Below, piece after piece: positions 1 to 5,464 of a DNA stretch of 5,464 nucleotides. Source of the DNA: Candidatus Puniceispirillum sp. (GTDB lineage: Bacteria; Pseudomonadota; Alphaproteobacteria; Puniceispirillales; Puniceispirillaceae); contig JADHOU010000111.1 of assembly GCA_016778825.1 (NCBI GenBank), positions 1 to 5,464 of the forward strand, written 5' to 3'. A model generated the notes under the pieces. That model searched no databases. It was not told where the DNA came from and saw only the letters and a program-made list of their open reading frames with translations. Both the position numbers and the translations under genes were made by a program. The stretch's first letter is position 1, and every line of letters starts with the position of its first letter.

Positions 1-453
1 ACAATCCGGCTTCTTGATCTGCTTCATGAAATGCGTTTGCGTCGCCGCCATTTGGCGCTGGTTGTTGATGAATTTGGCGGGGTTGATGGTTTGATCACGA
101 TCGAAGATCTGGTCGAAGAAATTGTTGGTGAAATTGAAGATGAGCATGACACCACAGCGCAATTGCGGTTTGAGCAAAAGGGCGATGGCACGGCCATTGC
201 CGATGCCCGGCTTGAAGTTGAAGCTCTTGAAACGATTACCGGCCCTTTGCTTGATGATGATGAACGTGACGAGATTGATACGCTTGGCGGATTGGTCTGT
301 GCGCTTGCTGGGCGGGTGCCCGGCCGCGGCGAGGTTGTACGTCATCGCGGCGGGTTGCAATTTGAAATTCTTGAAGGTGACCCGCGCCGCGTCACTTTGT
401 TAAAACTTCGTGGATTGCCGCGTGTTAAAACCAGCTCTAGCAAACCGGACTAA
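1..453 (+). CDS. corC: CorC/HlyC-family CBS-domain protein, 3' part only
   Basis: The reading frame is open from base 1 to the TAA at 451-453 and gives 150 residues. The 5' end lies outside the window, and the ATG at 31 is internal. Residues about 1-49 are the end of the second CBS domain, with the family signature [19 protein letters not shown] followed by VGEIEDEHD. Residues about 65-140 form the C-terminal transporter-associated (CorC_HlyC) domain, including [22 protein letters not shown]. This matches the end of E. coli CorC (YbeX) and of TlyC-type proteins. E. coli CorC was linked to magnesium/cobalt efflux, and family members have also been tied to ribosome or membrane functions, so the cellular role is not settled. 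This looks like the short, soluble CorC type, because it lies directly before lnt as in E. coli. Any membrane-anchoring DUF21 domain would be upstream of the window and cannot be excluded. The last 44 bases may overlap lnt. Confidence 0.93.
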   Translation, partial: TIRLLDLLHEMRLRRRHLALVVDEFGGVDGLITIEDLVEEIVGEIEDEHDTTAQLRFEQKGDGTAIADARLEVEALETITGPLLDDDERDEIDTLGGLVCALAGRVPGRGEVVRHRGGLQFEILEGDPRRVTLLKLRGLPRVKTSSSKPD

Positions 454-1951
454 GAACCGCACCCTTATGCTGTTCTGGCATTTGCTTACCGGTGCGTTTG
501 CCAGCCTGTCTTTGCCGCCATTATTTTTATTGCCGGCAATTTTTGCCTTATCGATTCCGCTTCTTGCCTATTTAAAAGCTGAAAGCCGAATGCAGGCTTC
601 GATGATTTTTGGTGCGGCGGGTACCGGATGGTTTCTGGCATCAACCTATTGGGTGTCGCATTCGCTGATTGTTGAATCGCCATCACCATTACTTTGGGTT
701 TTGGCGCCATTTATGGCGCTGGCACTTGCGCTTATTCTGGCGGTTTTCTGGGCCAGCGCGGCAATGGTTTCATGGTCATTCGGGCGGCGACCGGTGGCGC
801 GCCTATTCTGGTTTGTTGCTTTTTTCAGCCTTGGCGAATGGGCGCGTGGCTTTGTGGCAACTGGATTTCCGTGGAATCTGACCGGCAGTTTGTTTGCTGT
901 TGATCTTGCCAGCCTGCAAGCGGCCAGCGTGATTGGCGCTTATGGGCTATGCGTTATTGCGCTATTTTTTGCATTGGTACCAGCATTCTGGGCTTTGGGG
1001 CATCGGCGTTTTGCCGCGATATTTTTGATTTTGCCTCTAGTGCTTGCCGCCTTTGGGGCGGTGCGACTTGCCAATGTATCTGATGGTCATTCGGCATCAT
1101 CGGGATCAATGATCCGGCTTGTGCAACCGGCGATACCACAAGCCGATAAATGGGATCGAAGCAAACGCCAGCTCCATCTCGACAGGCTTGTCAGCTTGTC
1201 GCGTCAAGGTGATGCGGTGCCAAAATTGGTGATCTGGCCGGAAACAGCTTTTGCCGGGTTCGCCAGCCGCAGTCAATCATTGCTCGACACAACCATTCGC
1301 AATGCCACGCAAAATGATGGTGTGGTGATTACCGGTATTCCGCGATTTGGCGGCGGTCGCACTTTGCTGAATTCGGCCATTATGATTGACCATGATGGTG
1401 CCATTAAAGCTGTTTATGACAAACGCCATCTTGTGCCTTTTGGGGAATATATGCCATTTCGGAAATGGCTTCACTTCCTCGAGCCAATTGTTGGCCCGAT
1501 TGATTTTGTGCCTGGCGAAAATAACAGTCTGATGCGTCTTGATGGTTATGGCAGTATGCAAATGCTGATTTGCTATGAAGTGATTTTTGCCGGTGCGGTT
1601 ATTGGTCAAGAGATGCGCCCAGATATGATGATCAACATCACCAATGATGCTTGGTTTGGTCAAAGTGCAGGACCGTGGCAGCATCTTGTGCAAGCCCAGA
1701 TGCGCGCGGTCGAAGAAGGCTTGCCGCTGATGCGGGTCGCCAATACAGGAATCACTGCCGGGTTTGATTCCTATGGCCGTATTCTTGGACAGATGGGGCT
1801 TGGCTCGCAGGGTATTCTTGATCTGCCGGTACCACCGGCCCTACCGCCGACGCTGTTTGCCCGTTTCGGTAATTTGGGATTTTTTGCGCTTATTTTTTTG
1901 ATAATTGGCAGTGCTGCATGGCTTGACCTCTTTCGTTCCATCAGGCAATAG
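410..1951 (+). CDS. lnt: Apolipoprotein N-acyltransferase
   Basis: Lnt transfers an acyl chain from a phospholipid to the N-terminal cysteine of diacylglyceryl-lipoproteins in the inner membrane, with the active site facing the periplasm. This is the last step of lipoprotein maturation. The frame gives 513 residues, normal for the family. Hydrophobic membrane segments fill residues about 20-220 and one more lies at about 484-507. Between them is the carbon-nitrogen hydrolase (nitrilase-like) domain, about 235-475. The catalytic triad is present: E278 in WPETAF, K338 in [11 protein letters not shown] and C388 in ICYE. The NDAWFG and GPWQH motifs are also intact. The start is uncertain: GTG 410, GTG 422 (12 codons on) and ATG 467 are all in frame, and none has a strong Shine-Dalgarno sequence. 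I prefer the upstream starts because ATG 467 would begin right at the first membrane helix. The longer forms add a basic cytoplasmic tail (RTKNR) like that of E. coli Lnt. GTG 410 overlaps corC by 44 bases, while ATG 467 leaves a 13-base gap. Confidence 0.95.
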   Translation: MDCRVLKPALANRTKNRTLMLFWHLLTGAFASLSLPPLFLLPAIFALSIPLLAYLKAESRMQASMIFGAAGTGWFLASTYWVSHSLIVESPSPLLWVLAPFMALALALILAVFWASAAMVSWSFGRRPVARLFWFVAFFSLGEWARGFVATGFPWNLTGSLFAVDLASLQAASVIGAYGLCVIALFFALVPAFWALGHRRFAAIFLILPLVLAAFGAVRLANVSDGHSASSGSMIRLVQPAIPQADKWDRSKRQLHLDRLVSLSRQGDAVPKLVIWPETAFAGFASRSQSLLDTTIRNATQNDGVVITGIPRFGGGRTLLNSAIMIDHDGAIKAVYDKRHLVPFGEYMPFRKWLHFLEPIVGPIDFVPGENNSLMRLDGYGSMQMLICYEVIFAGAVIGQEMRPDMMINITNDAWFGQSAGPWQHLVQAQMRAVEEGLPLMRVANTGITAGFDSYGRILGQMGLGSQGILDLPVPPALPPTLFARFGNLGFFALIFLIIGSAAWLDLFRSIRQ

Positions 1952-1982
1952 ATATTTTCAACCAAAATCAAGGATACCACCC

Positions 1983-3161
1983 ATGAGCTATATCTTTACA
2001 TCTGAGTCTGTTTCAGAAGGTCATCCCGACAAAGTATGTGACCGTGTTTCGGATACGGTTCTTGACCTGTTTTTGAAACATGAACCAGAAGCGCGAGTAG
2101 CTTGTGAAACTTTGGCAACGACAAACCGTGTTGTGTTGGCTGGTGAAGTGCGGGCAAGCGAGCCTAAATTGGCCCAGATCATGGCCGATATCGAGCCGGC
2201 AGTGCGGGCGGCGATCAAAGATATCGGCTATGAGCAAGATGCGTTTCATCACGCTAATTTTGAATTTCAAAATTACCTTCATGAACAATCTAGCGATATC
2301 GCGATGGGTGTTGATTCAGGTGACAATAAAGATGAAGGTGCTGGCGATCAGGGGCTTATGTTTGGTTATGCCTGTGATGAAACCGATGTTTTGATGCCTG
2401 CGGCAATTTATTATTCACACCAAATTCTAAAAGATCTTGCAACTATTCGCAAACAGGATGCCGATTCAATCCTTGGCCCTGATTCAAAAAGCCAGATCAG
2501 CCTTGTTTATGATGATGCCGGCCGTCCAACGGGTGTGCATAAGGTGGTTCTATCAACGCAGCATTCTAAAGAAGCAACCCAGGCCGATATTCTGGCGCTT
2601 GTGACGCCGGTGATCGCCAATGTTCTTCCCGATGGTTGGATGGTGACAGGAGATGATCTGCTGGTGAACCCTACCGGACAATTTGTAATTGGTGGGCCGG
2701 ATGGTGATACGGGTCTTACCGGCCGCAAAATAATTGTTGATACTTATGGTGGGGCTGCGCCGCATGGTGGCGGAGCTTTTTCAGGAAAGGACCCGACAAA
2801 GGTTGACCGGTCGGCTGCCTATGCTAGCCGTTATATAGCAAAAAATGTTGTTGCGGCGGGCTTGGCATCGCGTTGCACAATTCAGATTGCTTATGCCATT
2901 GGCGTTGCCGAGCCAGTATCGCTTTATGCGAATACACATGGCACGGGCACAGTTGATGATCAAAAGCTGCAAGAAGCGCTTCGCGTCTGCATGGATTTGA
3001 CGCCGCGTGGCATTCGCCGGCATCTTGGCATGAATGCGCCAATTTATGCGCCAACTGCAGCCTATGGGCATTTTGGCCGTATCGTTGGCGAAGCAGGGGC
3101 GGGCACATTTAGCTGGGAAGCAACCGATCTTGTTGACGCGCTTCGCGCTGCGGCACGATAG
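1983..3161 (+). CDS. metK: S-adenosylmethionine synthetase (methionine adenosyltransferase)
   Basis: MetK makes SAM from methionine and ATP in the cytoplasm, releasing phosphate and diphosphate. The protein has 392 residues, typical for the family. Its catalytic residues line up with E. coli MetK: GHPDK at 13-17 (H14, D16, K17), E42, E55, Q102, GAGDQG at 119-124 (D122), K169 in DSKSQ, D242, R248 and K249 in GDTGLTGRK, and K269, K273 and D275 in the [19 protein letters not shown] signature. The start at ATG 1983 is supported by AAGGA at 1970-1974, eight bases upstream. The frame continues upstream into lnt, but those residues are not MetK-like. The gap after lnt is only 31 bases, too short for a known SAM riboswitch, so no SAM-sensing leader is visible here. 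Many Alphaproteobacteria carry a small helix-turn-helix gene between lnt and metK; it is absent here. Confidence 0.98.
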   Translation: MSYIFTSESVSEGHPDKVCDRVSDTVLDLFLKHEPEARVACETLATTNRVVLAGEVRASEPKLAQIMADIEPAVRAAIKDIGYEQDAFHHANFEFQNYLHEQSSDIAMGVDSGDNKDEGAGDQGLMFGYACDETDVLMPAAIYYSHQILKDLATIRKQDADSILGPDSKSQISLVYDDAGRPTGVHKVVLSTQHSKEATQADILALVTPVIANVLPDGWMVTGDDLLVNPTGQFVIGGPDGDTGLTGRKIIVDTYGGAAPHGGGAFSGKDPTKVDRSAAYASRYIAKNVVAAGLASRCTIQIAYAIGVAEPVSLYANTHGTGTVDDQKLQEALRVCMDLTPRGIRRHLGMNAPIYAPTAAYGHFGRIVGEAGAGTFSWEATDLVDALRAAAR

Positions 3162-3182
3162 GACATCGCTTGCGGAAATAGC

Positions 3183-3200
3183 TGATTGAACATCCAATCA
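3183..3200. repeat. Short inverted repeat in the metK-trmB gap
   Basis: TGATTG at 3183-3188 and CAATCA at 3195-3200 are perfect inverted copies separated by six bases. The hairpin would be short and AT-rich, and no T-tract follows, so it is not a Rho-independent terminator. It could be a weak RNA hairpin, an operator-like site, or chance. The rest of this 71-base gap shows no convincing promoter, so trmB is probably read through from metK. Confidence 0.3.
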
Positions 3201-3232
3201 AATACGCGTTCACATACGGGACAGATTTTGCA

Positions 3233-3958
3233 ATGGCCAAGTACGACGCTGTTACCAAGAACGGGATTATAGATGACGGGGCGCCGCTGGGGCCGCGTTT
3301 TTATGGTCGGCGCAAAGGCCGCCCACTTCGCGCCTCTATGAAGCGGCTTCTTGATGAAGCTTTGCCGCAATTTGCCTTTGATCCGGCGCGGCCAATTGAT
3401 GATCAATTTGGCCGCAAGGCTGATCGCTATCTTGAAATCGGTTTTGGCGGTGGTGAGCATCTGGCTGGCCTTGCCGCGGCGATGCCTGACTGCGATTTTA
3501 TTGGTGCAGAACCTTTCATCAATGGTGTTGCCAGCCTGCTTCGTCATATTGACGAACAACAGCTTGGCAATATCCGCATTTGGCCAGATGATGTTCGAAT
3601 GATCATGCCTAGTCTTGGGCCGGCAAGCCTTGCCGGTGCCTTTATTATGTTTCCCGATCCATGGCCGAAAAAACGCCATGCGGCGCGGCGCATTCTGCAA
3701 ACCGCGCTTCTTGACCAGCTTGCGGTGATGATCCAGCCGGTTGGACGGCTGGTTATGGCCAGTGATGATCCAACGGCAAAAAGCTGGCTTTTGCAGGCTG
3801 CCACCGCGCATGCTGATTTTATGTGGACAGCGCGCGGCCCCCAAGATTGGCGTCAACGCCCCACCGAATTGCCCGAAACGCGCTACATGAAAAAGGCCGA
3901 TCGCGCCGAACGCCAATCATCATGGTTTCTGTTTCAGCGTTGCGGTGTTGCGGGCTGA
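3233..3958 (+). CDS. trmB: tRNA (guanine-N7-)-methyltransferase
   Basis: TrmB methylates N7 of G46 in the variable loop of many tRNAs, using SAM. The protein has 241 residues, close to E. coli TrmB. The basic N-terminal motif FYGRRKGRPLR (23-33) is followed by a Rossmann-fold methyltransferase domain. Visible motifs are the SAM loop LEIGFGGGEHL (67-77), GAEPF with acidic E93, WPDDVR (117-122), and FPDPWPKKRH (140-149) with D142, H149 and R152 in the positions of the E. coli catalytic and tRNA-binding residues. D178 in MASDD and T216 near the C-terminus also match. One residue is odd: the C-terminal motif reads T216-R-Y-M219, where family members normally have T-x-[FY]-E. The start at ATG 3233 is supported by a modest GGGA at 3218-3221 and by a normal N-terminal length. 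The gene lies 71 bases after metK, the enzyme that makes its cofactor. Confidence 0.95.
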   Translation: MAKYDAVTKNGIIDDGAPLGPRFYGRRKGRPLRASMKRLLDEALPQFAFDPARPIDDQFGRKADRYLEIGFGGGEHLAGLAAAMPDCDFIGAEPFINGVASLLRHIDEQQLGNIRIWPDDVRMIMPSLGPASLAGAFIMFPDPWPKKRHAARRILQTALLDQLAVMIQPVGRLVMASDDPTAKSWLLQAATAHADFMWTARGPQDWRQRPTELPETRYMKKADRAERQSSWFLFQRCGVAG

Positions 3959-4021
3959 TCCGATGATTTTGTAATGGGATGAACGATAAATTGGCATCAC
4001 AGGTTTGCTGTTTCTTGCCTC

Positions 4022-4050
4022 TTGCTTTTTTGCCTATCACCGTTTATAAA
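4022..4050 (+). promoter_or_regulatory. Candidate sigma-70-type promoter for the rimP leader
   Basis: TTGCTT at 4022-4027 (TTG core of the -35 box) and TATAAA at 4045-4050 (five of six to TATAAT) are separated by 17 bases, the optimal spacing. The preceding C gives CTTG, which is common in alphaproteobacterial -35 boxes. Transcription would begin near 4057, just upstream of the terminator hairpin at 4080-4103. The surrounding gap is more AT-rich than the genes. The -35 box is weak (three of six), so this remains a prediction from sequence alone. Confidence 0.42.
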
Positions 4051-4079
4051 AAGAAGAAATAAAGCTGTCGCAGTCAGAC

Positions 4080-4103
4080 GGTGGGCCACTGGCCCACTTT
4101 TTT
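4080..4103 (+). terminator. Rho-independent terminator between trmB and rimP
   Basis: GTGGGCC (4081-4087) and GGCCCAC (4091-4097) form a perfect 7-bp GC-rich stem with the three-base loop ACT. A G-U pair (4080/4098) can extend it. Six T residues follow directly at 4098-4103. This is a textbook intrinsic terminator on the + strand. It lies 122 bases after the trmB stop and about 110 bases before the rimP start, so it may end the upstream operon, act as an attenuator for rimP-nusA, or do both. Confidence 0.9.
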
Positions 4104-4205
4104 ATTGTCCTTTTTAAGGGGCTTTGGCCAGGTTTTAATAAGTGATACAGCTCAGGGTAGCATTACGGCAATTGCCCCGATGGGCACGCCAATAGTCAGG
4201 GTTTT

Positions 4206-4210
4206 AGGAG
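4206..4210 (+). promoter_or_regulatory. Shine-Dalgarno site that sets the rimP start
   Basis: AGGAG at 4206-4210 is the strongest ribosome binding site in the window and lies five bases before an in-frame TTG at 4216. No comparable site precedes the other in-frame candidates, ATG 4180 and GTG 4081, and the latter lies inside the terminator stem. Confidence 0.7.
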
Positions 4211-4215
4211 ACATT

Positions 4216-4695
4216 TTGGTCGAAGCCAAGATAAGCCAGATTATCGAAGATGCGGTTACCGAGCTTGGCTTTGGCCTTGTGCGGGTGCAGTTTTCAGGTG
4301 GGCAAACGGGTCGCAACCAGTTGCAGATCATGGTTGAGCCGAATGAAGATCGTGAGATGACAGTTGAAGATTGCCAGATGTTAAGTCGGCATATTTCAAC
4401 ATTGCTTGATGTTGATGACCCCATTGCCGCTGCCTATGTTCTTGAAGTGAGTTCGCCTGGCATTGATCGGCCTTTGACGCGGATTGAACATTTTGAGCGG
4501 TTCAATGGTGAATTGGCGAAAATAACATTACGCATGATGCTTGATGGGCGGCGGCGGTTTCAAGGCCGGCTTACCGGCCTGGCAGACGATGGCAAGATTG
4601 GCCTTGAAACAAGCTTTGGCAGATTTGAATTTGCCTTTGATGATATTGAATCGGCACGGATCGATCCAAGTGAAATTTTTGAACGGCGCAGCTAG
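4216..4695 (+). CDS. rimP: Ribosome maturation factor RimP
   Basis: RimP (formerly YhbC/YlxS, DUF150) binds the 30S subunit during assembly and is needed for its efficient maturation. With the TTG start the protein has 159 residues, matching the usual 150-170. It begins at the first conserved helix (EAKISQIIEDAVTELGFGL), as in E. coli RimP. The N-terminal domain includes VEDCQMLSRHISTLLDVDDP (50-69) and the hallmark LEVSSPGIDRPL (76-87). The C-terminal SH3-like domain starts at about residue 92 and includes FQGRLTG (115-121) and FDDIESARI (141-149). Alternative starts are ATG 4180, which adds 12 residues, and GTG 4081, which lies within the terminator and can be dismissed. The extra residues do not resemble the family. 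nusA follows after 99 bases, the standard rimP-nusA arrangement. Confidence 0.94.
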   Translation: MVEAKISQIIEDAVTELGFGLVRVQFSGGQTGRNQLQIMVEPNEDREMTVEDCQMLSRHISTLLDVDDPIAAAYVLEVSSPGIDRPLTRIEHFERFNGELAKITLRMMLDGRRRFQGRLTGLADDGKIGLETSFGRFEFAFDDIESARIDPSEIFERRS

Positions 4696-4794
4696 AATCG
4701 AAGCGGTGATGAATGAAGGTCAAAAGAACAAAGAATTTTCGTAATAAATGCCGCGCTACATATGGTGCAAAGACAAACCAAAGGTGAGACGACT

Positions 4795-5464
4795 ATGAAT
4801 ACATCATCAATTCCTGGCCTCGAGCTAATTCAAGTTGCCGATGTGGTGGCGCGTGAAAAATCAATTGAGCGCGAAGAGGTCATGCTGGCGATGGAAGAAG
4901 CCATCCAAAAGGCCGGTCGGGCAAAATACGGGCTAGACCGTGATATCCGGGCGATGATTGATCGCAAAACCGGTACCATTCGTCTTGAGCGTTGGATTGA
5001 AGTTGTCGAAGAAGTCGAAGATGAATCGATGCAGATGAGTCTTGCTGAAGGTGCCAAGCAAACCCCGCCATTGGCTGCGGGTGAATTTTGGCGCCAGTCT
5101 TTGCCGCCAATCGAATTTGGCCGGATTGCCGCGCAAACAGCAAAACAGGTTATTTCACAAAAAGTGCGCGATGCTGAACGGGCACGCCAGTTTGAAGAAT
5201 ATAAGCATCGGATCGGCGAAATTGTTGTTGGTACGGTCAAGCGGGCTGAGAGCTATTCAATCACGGTTGATCTTGGTCGCGCCGAGGCGGTGATTCGCCG
5301 TGAGGAAATGATCCCGCGTGAAAATCTGCGCCAAGGCGATCGTGTTCGTGCCTATATCATTGATGTTCGTGAAGAGCCGCGCGGCCCCCAGATTTTCCTA
5401 TCGCGGGCTTGTAATGAATTTATGGCCAAGCTGTTTACCCAAGAAGTGCCTGAAATCTATGATG
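4795..5464 (+). CDS. nusA: Transcription termination/antitermination factor NusA, 5' part
   Basis: NusA binds RNA polymerase and modulates pausing, intrinsic termination and antitermination. The frame is open to the window end, giving 223 codons plus one base; the full protein usually has around 500 residues. Residues about 1-130 are the RNA-polymerase-binding N-terminal domain, with FGRIAAQTAKQVISQKVRDA (108-127) nearly identical to E. coli. Residues about 138-202 form the S1 domain, with GEIVVGTVKR, AEAVIRREEMIPRENLRQGD and the end FLSRA. The first KH domain begins at about 205 (MAKLFTQEVPEIYD). The start at ATG 4795 is supported by AGGTGAG at 4782-4788, six bases upstream, and by the family-typical N-terminus. 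The 99-base gap after rimP shows no clear promoter or terminator, so cotranscription with rimP is likely. Since NusA acts at hairpin terminators, the terminator in its own operon leader would be a natural feedback point, though this is inference. Confidence 0.97.
   Translation, partial: MNTSSIPGLELIQVADVVAREKSIEREEVMLAMEEAIQKAGRAKYGLDRDIRAMIDRKTGTIRLERWIEVVEEVEDESMQMSLAEGAKQTPPLAAGEFWRQSLPPIEFGRIAAQTAKQVISQKVRDAERARQFEEYKHRIGEIVVGTVKRAESYSITVDLGRAEAVIRREEMIPRENLRQGDRVRAYIIDVREEPRGPQIFLSRACNEFMAKLFTQEVPEIYD

Larger units (their letters stand above)
4057..4215 (+). promoter_or_regulatory. Untranslated rimP leader with possible transcription attenuator
   Basis: This segment covers the predicted transcription start, the terminator hairpin and about 110 further bases up to the rimP start codon. 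A leader with a terminator upstream of rimP-nusA matches the position and form of the rimP leader element proposed for Alphaproteobacteria from computational searches; I could not align it to that family here. A possible competing pair exists: CTGGCC at 4089-4094, part of the terminator loop and stem, is complementary to GGCCAG at 4126-4131. A perfect palindrome GGCAATTGCC lies at 4168-4177, and TGCCC 4173-4177 can pair with GGGCA 4182-4186 shortly before the ribosome binding site. The pairings are read directly from the sequence; their regulatory meaning is inferred. The simpler alternative is that the terminator ends the trmB operon and rimP has its own promoter downstream. Confidence 0.45.

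Noticed and set aside
1277..1693. Open frame of 138 codons on the minus strand within lnt
   Set aside because: It is antisense to the conserved catalytic domain of lnt and has no recognisable domain or start signal.
1923..1956. CTTGACC at 1922-1928 as the -35 box of a metK promoter
   Set aside because: No acceptable -10 box lies 16-18 bases downstream; the nearest, GATATT at 1951, is 22 bases away. CTTGAC also recurs inside genes here, for example at 2067 and 3711, as ordinary Leu-Asp codons.
1905..1982. An upstream extension of metK into the end of lnt
   Set aside because: MetK homology begins at ATG 1983, which has its own AAGGA site. The 26 extra residues are read out of frame through lnt and are not MetK-like.
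3062..3916. Long open frame of 284 codons on the minus strand opposite trmB and the end of metK
   Set aside because: It lies entirely opposite strongly supported genes, its product resembles no family I recognise, and its composition looks like a codon-usage shadow of the + strand genes.
4111..4139. TTTTTA and TTTAAT as a second rimP promoter downstream of the terminator
   Set aside because: The -10 match is good and the spacing is 17, but the -35 match is only three of six in an AT-rich stretch. It cannot be told from chance, though it remains the alternative if the upstream promoter is false.
4081..4215. The rimP reading frame extended upstream to GTG 4081, adding 45 residues
   Set aside because: The GTG is part of the terminator stem, the extra residues have no RimP similarity, and a strong Shine-Dalgarno sits inside the extension just before TTG 4216.
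4709..4744. Eleven-codon open frame (ATG to TAA) in the rimP-nusA gap, a possible leader peptide
   Set aside because: It has no clear Shine-Dalgarno, no runs of regulatory codons, and no terminator or alternative hairpin after it; a frame this short is expected by chance.

Overview
This window is a piece of conserved chromosomal backbone from a bacterium, almost certainly an alphaproteobacterium. Every gene lies on the + strand. The order is corC (3' end), lnt, metK, trmB, rimP, nusA (5' end). The run corC-lnt extends the widespread ybeZ-ybeY-corC-lnt cluster. The continuation metK-trmB-rimP-nusA is an arrangement I know from Alphaproteobacteria. The proteins also carry alphaproteobacterial traits, such as the FYGRRKGRPLR motif at the start of TrmB and the [10 protein letters not shown] loop of MetK. 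By eye the base composition is intermediate, near half GC. That is lower than in most Rhizobiales or Rhodospirillales and would suit a marine lineage such as SAR116, but this placement is only an inference.

Positions 1-1951 hold envelope genes. They are the C-terminal part of a CBS-domain/CorC-HlyC protein, followed with a short overlap by apolipoprotein N-acyltransferase, the last enzyme of lipoprotein maturation. Positions 1983-3958 hold S-adenosylmethionine (SAM) synthetase and a SAM-dependent tRNA (guanine-N7) methyltransferase, so a methyl-donor producer sits beside a consumer. The gene starts and spacings are consistent with one transcript running from corC through trmB.

Positions 3959-4215 are the only substantial non-coding stretch. 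They contain a plausible promoter (4022-4050), a very clear Rho-independent terminator (4080-4103), and then about 110 bases of untranslated sequence before rimP. The terminator could end the upstream operon. Because a promoter seems to lie just before it, it also looks like an attenuator in the rimP leader, as has been proposed for Alphaproteobacteria. Positions 4216-5464 begin the rimP-nusA transcription/translation operon, and nusA runs off the window.

No mobile element, CRISPR array, tRNA, rRNA or foreign-looking segment is visible, and I see no undescribed system. The points most worth checking are the rimP attenuator, a replaced conserved glutamate in TrmB, and the TTG start of rimP.
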